A program made the translations under genes and the position numbers. Shown piece by piece: positions 24,958-33,041 of a DNA stretch of 64,000 nucleotides. How positions within the stretch are numbered: the first letter of the stretch is position 1; every line of letters begins with the position of its first letter. Below the pieces are notes generated by a model. It saw only the letters and a program-made list of their open reading frames with translations, ran no database searches and was not told the DNA's origin. The stretch covers positions 38,820 through 102,819 of the forward strand of contig CALXDJ010000005.1 in assembly GCA_944387035.1 (NCBI GenBank). The letters are read 5' to 3'. This stretch comes from an uncultured Oscillospiraceae bacterium. Lineage in GTDB: Bacteria > Bacillota > Clostridia > Oscillospirales > Oscillospiraceae.

Positions 24958-27144
24958 ATGGATTCCAAGGAACGTCACAACCTGCGTCTTGCTGTCCTGG
25001 CCGGATTTCTGGCCCTGGTGGTACTGATCTATGTGGGCGTCCTGTACGACACACAGGTCGTCAACTACGACAAATACATCGCCCAATCCATTCGTTCCAT
25101 CGCCCGGGAGGAAAAGGTCGCCGCCTCCCGCGGCGTCATCACGGACCGCACCGGCCGGGCCCTGGTCACCAGCCGCTCTACCTACAACCTCACCTTTGAT
25201 TCCAGCCTCCTCAAGGCCGACGAGGATGAAAATGAGGCCATTTTGCGTCTGGTCAAGCTGTGCCAGGCCAACGGCGTGGCCTGGACCGACAACCTGCCCA
25301 TTACCCAGGAAGCCCCCTATACCTACACTCTGGATCAAACTTCCTCCCTGCAAAAAAACCGCTTTGCCACCTACGTCAAGTCCCTCTCCGACGCCAAGAC
25401 CCAGCTGGGGACCTATCTGCTCAAGCATCCCGAGGCTCTGGGCGATCAGGAAAAAACCGCCGAGATTCTTTCGCAGGCGGAAGTGTCGGATGCGGACAAG
25501 GCCAAGGCCCTGGCTGAGCTGCTCTCCGGCGACACCCTGACCACACAGCTGCTGGAAGACGCCGGAATCACCGCCCAGGATCTCATGCATATGATGCGGG
25601 AGGACCTGGAACTGCCCGCCGACTTTACCGAAAGCGAGGCCCGGCTGGTTCTGGGCGTGCAGTATGAGCTGTCTTTGCGCAAGCTGGACAATTACGACGC
25701 CTACATTCTGGCTGAAGATATCGATACGCCCTTTATCTCCCTGCTCAGCGACGGCGATTTCGCCGGCGCCAAGGTCACCAGCTCCACCACCCGGGAATAT
25801 GAAACGGATTATGCCGCTCACATTCTGGGCACCGTGGGTCTCATTCAGGCCCCGGACTGGGATGAGCTCAAGGACAAAGGCTATGATATGGACGACTGGA
25901 TCGGCCGGGACGGCGTGGAACTGGCCTTTGAGCAGTATCTCAAGGGTACCGACGGCCGGCGGGTGGTCTCCACCAATGCCAACGGCAAAATCACCGGCGA
26001 ATACTACTCCGAAGAGCCCGAGCCGGGCAACACCGTGGAGCTGACCATCGACCTCAAGCTCCAGCAGGCGGTGGAGGATCTGCTGGCTGAAACGGTCTCC
26101 AAAATGAACGAGGAAGACGGCGACTATACCCGCGGCGCCGCCGTTGTGGTGGAAAAGGTCGGCACCGGAGAGATTCTGGCTCTGGCCTCCTATCCCACCT
26201 TCAACCTCTCCACGTACCGCCAGGATTTCAACGCGCTGGCCAATGAGGAGCTCAATCCCGGCCGTCCCCTGGTCAACCGCGCCACGCAGGGCGCCTATCC
26301 TCCCGGCTCCACCCTCAAGCCTCTGACGGCTGTGGCTGCCCTGGAAGAGGGCGTCACCACCACCACGGAGCGGATCAAGGATACCGGCAAGTGGTATTAT
26401 CCCGGCTATCCCCAGAGCTACACCTATTGCTGGAACCGCAGCGGCCACGGCTGGATGGATGTCACCTCTGCCATTACCAACTCCTGCAACTACTACTTTG
26501 CCACCATGGGTTATCGGCTGGGGATGGATACCCTGCGGGAATACCTCTCCGCCTTTGGTCTGGGCGAATCCACCGGCATCGAAATCGGCGACAGGGCCGG
26601 TACCCTGCCGGAAAACGCGCCCGGCCAGGATCTGGCCCCCTGGGCCGCATACGGCCAGGCCAACCAGCTCTACACCCCGCTGCAGCTGGCCAACTATGTT
26701 TCCACTTTGGTCTCCGGCGGCAAGCGCTGCCAGCCCCATCTGCTCAAGGCCGTCAAATCCTATGACAGTTCGGAAGTCCTGGCCGTGGGCAACACCGACC
26801 CAGTCTCCACCGTCTCCATGCGGGATTCCACCCTGCAGGCGGTGAAGGAGGGCATGCTGGGCTACACCCAGCGCGGCGGCCAGCTGTATTCCTATTTCAC
26901 CCAGTGCGTGGTCACTGCCGGCGCCAAAACCGGTACGGCCCAGCTGGGCGGCGATCAGACCAACAACGGCGTGTTTGTCTGCTTTGCTCCCTATGATGAG
27001 CCGGAGATTGTGGTCTCCATTGTGATTGAGCACGGTGGTTCCGGCGCCGCCCTGGCCTCCACCGCCGTGGCCATTCTCAATGAGTATTTCACCACCGACT
27101 CCACCGGCACCGGTGTGACCGGCGAAAATCAGTTACTTCAATAA
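24958..27144 (+). CDS. mrdA: Penicillin-binding protein 2 (elongation transpeptidase)
   Basis: This class B PBP cross-links peptidoglycan during cell elongation. The 728 residues have an N-terminal membrane anchor at about 10-33, a dimerisation/pedestal region, and a transpeptidase domain with the active-site STLK at 451-454, SCN at 509-511 and KTG at 657-659. The ATG follows AAAGGAGACACT. It is 10 bases after mreD, in one operon with mreC. No truncation is seen. Confidence 0.95.
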   Translation: MDSKERHNLRLAVLAGFLALVVLIYVGVLYDTQVVNYDKYIAQSIRSIAREEKVAASRGVITDRTGRALVTSRSTYNLTFDSSLLKADEDENEAILRLVKLCQANGVAWTDNLPITQEAPYTYTLDQTSSLQKNRFATYVKSLSDAKTQLGTYLLKHPEALGDQEKTAEILSQAEVSDADKAKALAELLSGDTLTTQLLEDAGITAQDLMHMMREDLELPADFTESEARLVLGVQYELSLRKLDNYDAYILAEDIDTPFISLLSDGDFAGAKVTSSTTREYETDYAAHILGTVGLIQAPDWDELKDKGYDMDDWIGRDGVELAFEQYLKGTDGRRVVSTNANGKITGEYYSEEPEPGNTVELTIDLKLQQAVEDLLAETVSKMNEEDGDYTRGAAVVVEKVGTGEILALASYPTFNLSTYRQDFNALANEELNPGRPLVNRATQGAYPPGSTLKPLTAVAALEEGVTTTTERIKDTGKWYYPGYPQSYTYCWNRSGHGWMDVTSAITNSCNYYFATMGYRLGMDTLREYLSAFGLGESTGIEIGDRAGTLPENAPGQDLAPWAAYGQANQLYTPLQLANYVSTLVSGGKRCQPHLLKAVKSYDSSEVLAVGNTDPVSTVSMRDSTLQAVKEGMLGYTQRGGQLYSYFTQCVVTAGAKTGTAQLGGDQTNNGVFVCFAPYDEPEIVVSIVIEHGGSGAALASTAVAILNEYFTTDSTGTGVTGENQLLQ

Positions 27145-27162
27145 TTTCGGAGGCATCCGCCT

Positions 27163-29031
27163 ATGAGTGAACCCTTTGTTTTCGATTCCCGTTCCGCAGA
27201 GTACAAAACCCCTTTCGGCGCCGTCCCCTGCGGGCAGTTTGTCACCTTTCGCTGCCGTCCCCTGCTCAAGGAGGACTTTACCCATTGCTCTCTGATTTTT
27301 TTTCATGAGTTTTCCGGCCGGACCCAGGAGGTGGAAATGGCCTGCCTGGGTCCGGAGGGGGAGCGCCTGTGCTTTTCCGCCGCCGTCGCCGCCCCGCCGG
27401 AGCCGGAGCTGAGCTGGTATCACTTCCGCCTGTGGCGGGACGACGGCACCGGTTGTTTTCTGGATAAGACAGGCTACCGCAGTGACACCCAGTTTGACTC
27501 CTGGCAGCTGACGACCTACCGTCCCACCCATACGCCGGAGTGGTTCGGCAGCGGCGTGACATACCATATTTTTCCAGATCGATTCCGGCGGCTGTCCGTT
27601 CCCAAGGCGGATGGCCTGGTGGGAAACCGCTGGGTTCACGAGCAGTGGGACGACATGCCCCAGTGGCAGCCGGATCCCGACGGTGAGATCCGGAACCGGG
27701 ACTTTTTCGGCGGTTCTCTGGCAGGCATTACCTCCAAGCTGGACGACTTGGCCCGGCTGGGCGTGACCACGCTGTACCTCTGCCCCATTTTTGAATCCGC
27801 CTCCAACCATCGGTACAATACCGCCGATTATACCCATATCGACCCCATGCTGGGCACGGAAAAGGATTTTGACATCCTCTGCCGCCAGGCCCGGGAGCGC
27901 GGCATCCATATTCTGCTGGACGGGGTATTCAATCACACCGGCTCCCAGAGCATCTACTTCAACGCCGACGGGTACTATCCCTCGGAGGGCGCGGCTCAGA
28001 GCCAGGACAGTCCCTATTACGACTGGTACTCCTTTCACCCATGGCCCCAGGACTATGACTCCTGGTGGGGCATCCACACCCTGCCCGCCGTGCGGGAGGA
28101 ATGCCCGAGTTATGTCGACTACATCATCGATCATCCCGACTCCATCGTCCGGCGCTGGGTGCGTCTGGGCGCCTCCGGCTGGCGGCTGGATGTGGCCGAC
28201 GAGCTGCCGGACTGGTTTATCGCCAAAATCCGCACCGCGCTGGAGGAAACGGACCCGGAGGGCATCCTCATCGGCGAGGTCTGGGAGGACGGCTCCAACA
28301 AAATCGCCTATTCCCAGCGCCGCCGGTATTTGCTGGGCAGCGAGTGCCACGGCCTGATGAACTACCCCTTCCGCACGGCTCTGCTGGCCTATCTGCAGGG
28401 CGGCGGAGCGGAGGACTTCCAAAACGCCATGGAGACGATTCGGGAAAACTACCCGCCTGCGGCGTTTTACTCCGCCATGAACTTCCTGGGGACCCACGAC
28501 ACGCCCCGGATTCTGACGGTTTTGGGCGCCGATCACGTTCCGGAGACCCGGGAGGCCCGGGCAGCCTTCCGCCTGAGCCCGGATCAGAGAGCCAAGGGCG
28601 TGGCTCTGGTCCGGCTGGCCGCTTTGATTCTCTTTACCTTCCCCGGCAGCCCCACCATTTTTTACGGTGACGAGGCCGGTATGGAGGGCTTTGAAGATCC
28701 CTTCAACCGCGGCACGTATCCCTGGGGACACGAGGACCGGGAATTGCTGGGGCATTTTGCCCGGCTGGGCACCCTGCGGCGCAGCCGCTCCGCCCTGCAA
28801 AAGGGCACACTCTCCTGGATTGCGGCAAACGGTCCCCTGCTGGCCTTTGCCCGGGAGGGTGCGGACGGCCGGTTGGTCACCGTGGTCAATGCCGACCGGG
28901 CGGAGCAGCGGCTCTCCCTTCCCTGGTCCGGCGATACCGCCACAGACCTGCTGTCGGGTCAGGAGTTCTTCCCGGAAGCAGGCGTGCTCACCCTCTGCAT
29001 TCCACCCCGGGGCGGTTTTCTCCTGGGATAA
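27163..29031 (+). CDS. GH13 alpha-amylase family glycosidase (neopullulanase-like)
   Basis: The 622-residue enzyme has an N-terminal beta domain of the type seen in cyclomaltodextrinases and neopullulanases, then the GH13 barrel. The catalytic residues can be placed: D343 (GWRLDVADEL), E372 (LIGEVWED) and D446 (GTHDTPRI); region I is DGVFNHTG. There is no signal peptide, so it should act on maltodextrins or glycogen-type substrates in the cytoplasm. It lies 18 bases after PBP2, with no promoter visible between, so it may be read from the cell-wall operon. The parS/terminator hairpin closes the unit. Confidence 0.93.
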   Translation: MSEPFVFDSRSAEYKTPFGAVPCGQFVTFRCRPLLKEDFTHCSLIFFHEFSGRTQEVEMACLGPEGERLCFSAAVAAPPEPELSWYHFRLWRDDGTGCFLDKTGYRSDTQFDSWQLTTYRPTHTPEWFGSGVTYHIFPDRFRRLSVPKADGLVGNRWVHEQWDDMPQWQPDPDGEIRNRDFFGGSLAGITSKLDDLARLGVTTLYLCPIFESASNHRYNTADYTHIDPMLGTEKDFDILCRQARERGIHILLDGVFNHTGSQSIYFNADGYYPSEGAAQSQDSPYYDWYSFHPWPQDYDSWWGIHTLPAVREECPSYVDYIIDHPDSIVRRWVRLGASGWRLDVADELPDWFIAKIRTALEETDPEGILIGEVWEDGSNKIAYSQRRRYLLGSECHGLMNYPFRTALLAYLQGGGAEDFQNAMETIRENYPPAAFYSAMNFLGTHDTPRILTVLGADHVPETREARAAFRLSPDQRAKGVALVRLAALILFTFPGSPTIFYGDEAGMEGFEDPFNRGTYPWGHEDRELLGHFARLGTLRRSRSALQKGTLSWIAANGPLLAFAREGADGRLVTVVNADRAEQRLSLPWSGDTATDLLSGQEFFPEAGVLTLCIPPRGGFLLG

Positions 29032-29048
29032 AGATAGGCGAAATTGCA

Positions 29049-29084
29049 AAAGGAGATGTTTCACGTGAAACATCTCCTTTTTTT
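29049..29084 (+). terminator. Intrinsic terminator formed by a 32-base palindrome containing parS
   Basis: AAAGGAGATGTTTCAC at 29049-29064 is followed directly by its exact complement at 29065-29080, then Ts to 29084. RNA from the GH13 gene would fold into a terminator hairpin. The centre of the palindrome is a perfect parS site. Confidence 0.85.
29057..29072. other. parS centromere site 1
   Basis: TGTTTCACGTGAAACA is an exact match to the Bacillus parS consensus. It lies about 130 bases upstream of parA and should nucleate ParB loading. Confidence 0.95.
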
Positions 29085-29115
29085 CGTTTCCCGGTCTGTT
29101 TTTTTGGTTTATGCC

Positions 29116-29144
29116 TTGCAAGCGCACAAGGCCCTTGTTATAAT
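29116..29144 (+). promoter_or_regulatory. Promoter of parA-parB
   Basis: TTGCAA (29116-29121) and TATAAT (29139-29144) are 17 bases apart. Transcription would start near 29151, which rules out the in-frame ATG at 29150 as the parA start. Confidence 0.85.
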
Positions 29145-29200
29145 ATTCAATGTGTGAAAATGCCGCAACATCCGCGGATTTATGGAAAGTAGGTGCCTTT

Positions 29201-29968
29201 GTGGCAAAGACCATTGCAATTGTCAATCAAAAAGGCGGCGTTGGAAAGACAACCACCTGCGTAAATCTGGCTGCCGCGCTCTCGGAGGCTGGTCAGCGGG
29301 TTTTGCTGTGTGACTTTGATCCCCAGGCCAACTCCACGTCCGGCATGGGGGTTGACAAAACCCTCTCCCGTGGAATTTATCAGGTTCTGATCGGCGAATC
29401 CCCTGCGGAGGACACGGTGGTCCACACCCGCTTCGGCGATGTGCTCCCCTCCAACAAGTCTTTGGCAGGCGCGGGAATCGAGCTGATTACCATGGACCGG
29501 CGGGAATTCCTCCTGCAGGACGCCCTGAACCAGATCGCAGACCGCTATGATTACATTTTTATCGACTGCCCTCCCTCCCTGGAACTGCTGACGCTCAACG
29601 CGCTGTGCGCTGCCGATGCGATTTTAGTACCGGTCCAGGGGGAATACTTTGCCCTGGAGGGACTCAGTGACCTGATGAACACCGTGCGGATTGTCCGCCG
29701 GTCGCTGAACCCCAAGCTGGAACTGGAAGGCGTGCTGCTGACCATGTTCGACGGGCGCACCAATTTGGCGCTTCAGGTGGCGGAGGAAGTCAAGCACTAC
29801 TTCCCCGGCAAGGTGTACGCCACGGTGATTCCCCGCAACGTGCGCCTGAGCGAAGCACCCAGTCACGGCAAACCCATTACCGCCTACGACCGCTCCTCCC
29901 GGGGGGCCGAGGCCTACACCGCTCTGGCAGCGGAATTTTTGAAGAAGCAGAACAAGCAAAGCGCCTGA
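29201..29968 (+). CDS. parA: Chromosome partitioning ATPase ParA (Soj)
   Basis: ParA binds DNA nonspecifically with ATP and works with ParB-parS to separate origins; in Firmicutes it also modulates DnaA. The 255 residues start VAKTIAIVNQKGGVGKTTT, with the deviant Walker A KGGVGKTT at 11-18, and have Walker B YIFIDCPPSL. The start is GTG at 29201, chosen because the promoter puts the transcript start at about 29151. parB follows 25 bases later. Confidence 0.96.
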   Translation: MAKTIAIVNQKGGVGKTTTCVNLAAALSEAGQRVLLCDFDPQANSTSGMGVDKTLSRGIYQVLIGESPAEDTVVHTRFGDVLPSNKSLAGAGIELITMDRREFLLQDALNQIADRYDYIFIDCPPSLELLTLNALCAADAILVPVQGEYFALEGLSDLMNTVRIVRRSLNPKLELEGVLLTMFDGRTNLALQVAEEVKHYFPGKVYATVIPRNVRLSEAPSHGKPITAYDRSSRGAEAYTALAAEFLKKQNKQSA

Positions 29969-29993
29969 TCTTGGTGAAAGGAGCATCGTTTTC

Positions 29994-30887
29994 ATGGCAT
30001 CAAAAAAGCCCTCCGCCCTGGGCCGGGGACTCGGCGCCCTGTTGGGCGATGATGTATTGAAGCCCGAGTCCGGCGGCGCTCTCTATCTGCCCATTTCTCA
30101 GGTGGAGAGCTGCTCCTCCCAGCCCCGCAAGTCCTTCGACGAAGCGGCGCTGGCGGAACTGGCGGACTCCATTCGTACCCACGGCATCATTCAACCCCTG
30201 ACCGTACGCCGTCTGGCGTCCGGCTACTATCAGATCATTGCCGGTGAGCGGCGCTGGCGCGCCGCCCGTTTGGCAGGCCTGCAGGAGGTCCCCGTTATCG
30301 TCATCGAGGCCGATGACCGCAAGGCCGCCGAGCTGGCCATGATCGAAAACCTTCAGAGAGAGGACCTGAATCCCATGGAAGAAGCCGCCGGATTCCAGGC
30401 CCTGATTCAAAACTATCACATGACCCAGGAAGAGGCCGCGCAGCGGGTCGGCAAGTCCCGCAGTGCCGTGGCCAATGCCCTGCGGCTTCTGGGGCTGACG
30501 CCTGCCGTGCGCCAGCTGGTGGAAGCGGGAGATCTCTCCGCCGGACATGCCCGGGCTCTGCTGCCCCTCCCTGCCGCCCTGCAGGAAAAGGCCGCGGAAG
30601 CGGTTGTGGCAGGCGGCTTGTCTGTCCGGCAGACCGAAGCCCTGGCCAAGCGGCTGGCTGCAGAGGACGCTCCGCCCCCTCCCCCGCCGGAGCAGACCGG
30701 TCCCGACTACACCGCGGAAGCACAGAAAGACCTGGCTTCCCGCCTGGGCCGGGGCGTGCGCATCGTTTCCGGACGGAAAAAAGGCCGGATTGAACTGGAA
30801 TACTATGGCGTGGATGATTTAAACGATCTTCTGGAGGCCCTGGCACTGCTGCGGGTCCGGAAGAGCGAGAAAGGATCAGCACAATGA
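29994..30887 (+). CDS. parB: Chromosome partitioning protein ParB (Spo0J)
   Basis: ParB is a CTP-dependent clamp that loads at parS and spreads. The 297 residues have the ParA-stimulating start KKPSALGRGLGALLGDD, the CTP motif GERRWRA at 84-90, ENLQREDLNP, and a helix-turn-helix near TQEEAAQRVGKSRSAVANAL. Unlike the paralog at 14298 it has the full N-terminus. The ATG follows AAAGGAGC. Its stop overlaps the start of a membrane protein gene by four bases, and parS sites flank the operon. Confidence 0.96.
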   Translation: MASKKPSALGRGLGALLGDDVLKPESGGALYLPISQVESCSSQPRKSFDEAALAELADSIRTHGIIQPLTVRRLASGYYQIIAGERRWRAARLAGLQEVPVIVIEADDRKAAELAMIENLQREDLNPMEEAAGFQALIQNYHMTQEEAAQRVGKSRSAVANALRLLGLTPAVRQLVEAGDLSAGHARALLPLPAALQEKAAEAVVAGGLSVRQTEALAKRLAAEDAPPPPPPEQTGPDYTAEAQKDLASRLGRGVRIVSGRKKGRIELEYYGVDDLNDLLEALALLRVRKSEKGSAQ

Positions 30888-31492
30888 AATTGGAACACCC
30901 CGAACACAACGATCAGTCTACCGATCTCCCCCAGGCGCCGGCTGCGGAGTCTTCTGACACTGCCAGCGCACCGGCTGCCCAGGAACCGGCCACTCCATCA
31001 GCCGCTCAGCCGGCCGATTCTCCCAAACCCCGGGATAAAAAGCCTGTGGTTATCTATATCATGATCCTCTTCATTGCCGCGTTTTTGCTGATGACGCTTT
31101 CCTTCTTCATGCATCAGCGCAGCAATACCGAGGTGCTGGGTGAGCTGCAGGATTCCGTCAATGCCATGCAGGCCGTGCAGCAGACCCAGGAGAAGGTCAT
31201 TGAACTGCAGGAAGAGCTCTCCGACACCCAGGACCAGCTGGACGCTCTCCAGGCGGAAAAGGATGCTTCTGACGAAGCCCTGCTGGATGCCAACCGGGAG
31301 CTGGACGCCATGATCGGACTGTACAGCCTGCAGCAGTCCTATTTGACGGAGGACTACGACACCTGCCGCAACATTCTCCAGTCCATGGAGGATCAGGGCC
31401 TGCCGGAGCTGCTTCCGGACGAGGAACCCTCCGGTACCACTGCCCCTTCCCTGCGGTATCAGCAGCTGAAGGAAGCAATTTTGAATCAGTAA
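30884..31492 (+). CDS. Single-pass membrane protein with coiled coil, coupled to parB
   Basis: I do not recognise this 202-residue protein. Residues 1-53 are rich in Pro, Ala, Ser and Glu. KPRDKK precedes a membrane helix at about 54-76, and a strong coiled coil follows at about 84-143 (QEKVIELQEELSDTQDQLDA), then a short acidic C-terminus. The basic residues before the helix predict the N-terminal tail inside and the coiled coil outside. Its ATG overlaps the parB stop by four bases, so it is made with ParA and ParB, and a parS site follows within seven bases of its end. A link to segregation is suggested only by this context. Confidence 0.85.
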   Translation: MKLEHPEHNDQSTDLPQAPAAESSDTASAPAAQEPATPSAAQPADSPKPRDKKPVVIYIMILFIAAFLLMTLSFFMHQRSNTEVLGELQDSVNAMQAVQQTQEKVIELQEELSDTQDQLDALQAEKDASDEALLDANRELDAMIGLYSLQQSYLTEDYDTCRNILQSMEDQGLPELLPDEEPSGTTAPSLRYQQLKEAILNQ

Positions 31493-31498
31493 ATCTTG

Positions 31499-31514
31499 TG
31501 TTTCACGTGAAACA
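31499..31514. other. parS centromere site 2
   Basis: A second exact TGTTTCACGTGAAACA lies between the membrane-protein gene and serS, about 2.4 kb from site 1. Unlike site 1 it is not inside a longer palindrome with a T tract. Confidence 0.95.
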
Positions 31515-31550
31515 TATTTTATAACCAAAACAAGTATGAGGTGAACTGCC

Positions 31551-32855
31551 ATGCTGGATATCAAATTTATCCGGGAAAATCCCGAGCTGGTAAAGGAAAA
31601 CATCCGCAAAAAGTATCAGGACAGCAAGCTGCCCCTGGTGGACGAGGTCATTGAGCTGGACACCAAGCGCCGCACCGTCATTGCCGAAGCCGATCAGCTG
31701 CGTTCCAACCGCAACGCTCTGAGCAAGCAGATCGGCATGCTCATGGGACAGGCCAAGAAGGACCCCTCCAAGCTGGAGGAGGCCGAAGCCGTCAAGCAGC
31801 AGGTCAAGGAGCAGGCCGACCGTCTGGCTGAGCTGGAGAAGCAGGAGACCGAGCTGGAGACGGAACTCCACAAGCGGATGCTGCTGATCCCCCAGATCAT
31901 CGATCCCTCTGTGCCCCTGGGCCCGGACGACTCCTGCAACGTGGAAGTGGAGCGCTTCGGCGAGGCCAAGGTGCCCGACTTCCCCATCCCCTATCACACT
32001 GAGATTATGGAGTCCTTCAACGGCATTGATCTGGACGCCGCCGGCCGGGTTTCCGGCAACGGCTTCTACTATCTGCTGGGCGACATTGCCCGGCTCCACG
32101 AAGCCGTTTTGGCCTATGGCCGGGATTTCATGATCGGCAAGGGCTTCACCTACTGCATTCCTCCCTTCATGATCCACGGCAACGTGGTGGAGGGCGTCAT
32201 GAGCCAGACCGATATGGACGCCATGATGTACAAGATCGAGGGTGAGGATCTCTACCTCATCGGCACCAGCGAGCACTCCATGATCGGCCGGTTCATTGAT
32301 CAGATCCTGCCTTCCTCCTCCCTCCCCCAGACCCTCACCTCCTACTCTCCCTGCTTCCGGAAGGAAAAGGGCGCCCACGGCATTGAGGAGCGCGGCGTGT
32401 ACCGCATCCATCAGTTTGAAAAGCAGGAGATGATCGTCGTCTGCAAGCCGGAAGAGTCCAAGGAGTGGTATGAGAAGCTCTGGCGCTATTCCGTGGAGCT
32501 GTTCCGCTCGCTGGATATTCCCGTCCGGCAGCTGGAGTGCTGCTCCGGCGATCTGGCCGACCTGAAGGTTAAGTCCTGCGACATTGAGGCTTGGTCTCCC
32601 CGTCAGCAGAAGTACTTCGAGGTGTGCTCCTGCTCCAACCTGGGCGATGCCCAGGCCCGCCGTCTGCGCATCCGCTACAAGGATGAAAACGGCAAGATGC
32701 AGCTGTGCCATACCCTCAACAATACCTGCGTGGCGCCGCCCCGGATGCTCATTGCCTTCCTGGAGAACAACCTCCAGGCCGACGGCACCGTGCTGATCCC
32801 CGAGGTCCTGCGTCCCTACATGGGCGGCAAGGAGAAGCTCGTTCCCCAGAAATAA
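31551..32855 (+). CDS. serS: Seryl-tRNA synthetase
   Basis: This class II enzyme charges tRNA-Ser. The 434 residues have the long N-terminal antiparallel coiled coil that grips the tRNA (from about 27 to 105), then motif 2 (SPCFRKEKGAHG) and motif 3 (NNTCVAPPRMLIAFLENN). The ATG at 31551 follows AGTATGAGGTG. No T-box precedes it; the only element in the short upstream gap is parS site 2. A terminator-like hairpin follows. Confidence 0.97.
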   Translation: MLDIKFIRENPELVKENIRKKYQDSKLPLVDEVIELDTKRRTVIAEADQLRSNRNALSKQIGMLMGQAKKDPSKLEEAEAVKQQVKEQADRLAELEKQETELETELHKRMLLIPQIIDPSVPLGPDDSCNVEVERFGEAKVPDFPIPYHTEIMESFNGIDLDAAGRVSGNGFYYLLGDIARLHEAVLAYGRDFMIGKGFTYCIPPFMIHGNVVEGVMSQTDMDAMMYKIEGEDLYLIGTSEHSMIGRFIDQILPSSSLPQTLTSYSPCFRKEKGAHGIEERGVYRIHQFEKQEMIVVCKPEESKEWYEKLWRYSVELFRSLDIPVRQLECCSGDLADLKVKSCDIEAWSPRQQKYFEVCSCSNLGDAQARRLRIRYKDENGKMQLCHTLNNTCVAPPRMLIAFLENNLQADGTVLIPEVLRPYMGGKEKLVPQK

Positions 32856-32867
32856 TGCGTCCCCTTT

Positions 32868-32913
32868 CCCACCTGACCGCCGCGGCGGACCTGCCCGGCG
32901 GTCAGATGGGTTT
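32868..32913 (+). terminator. Probable terminator after serS
   Basis: CCCACCTGACCGCC (32868-32881) pairs with GGCGGTCAGATGGG (32897-32910), with one mismatch, and three Ts follow. The T tract is short. Confidence 0.65.
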
Positions 32914-32953
32914 GCATGAGTTTTCCACACCCTGTGCGCAGTCGTGTGCAGAT

Positions 32954-32981
32954 TTGGCAGTTGTGATACGATTTGTATAAT
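32954..32981 (+). promoter_or_regulatory. Promoter of the SLH protein gene
   Basis: TTGGCA (32954-32959) and TATAAT (32976-32981) are 16 bases apart, 60 bases before the start codon at 33042. Confidence 0.75.
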
Positions 32982-33041
32982 AATCACAAATAATTACGTT
33001 TTGTTTAACCCGTTTCCAGCGCATAGAAAGGAGCGGACCCT

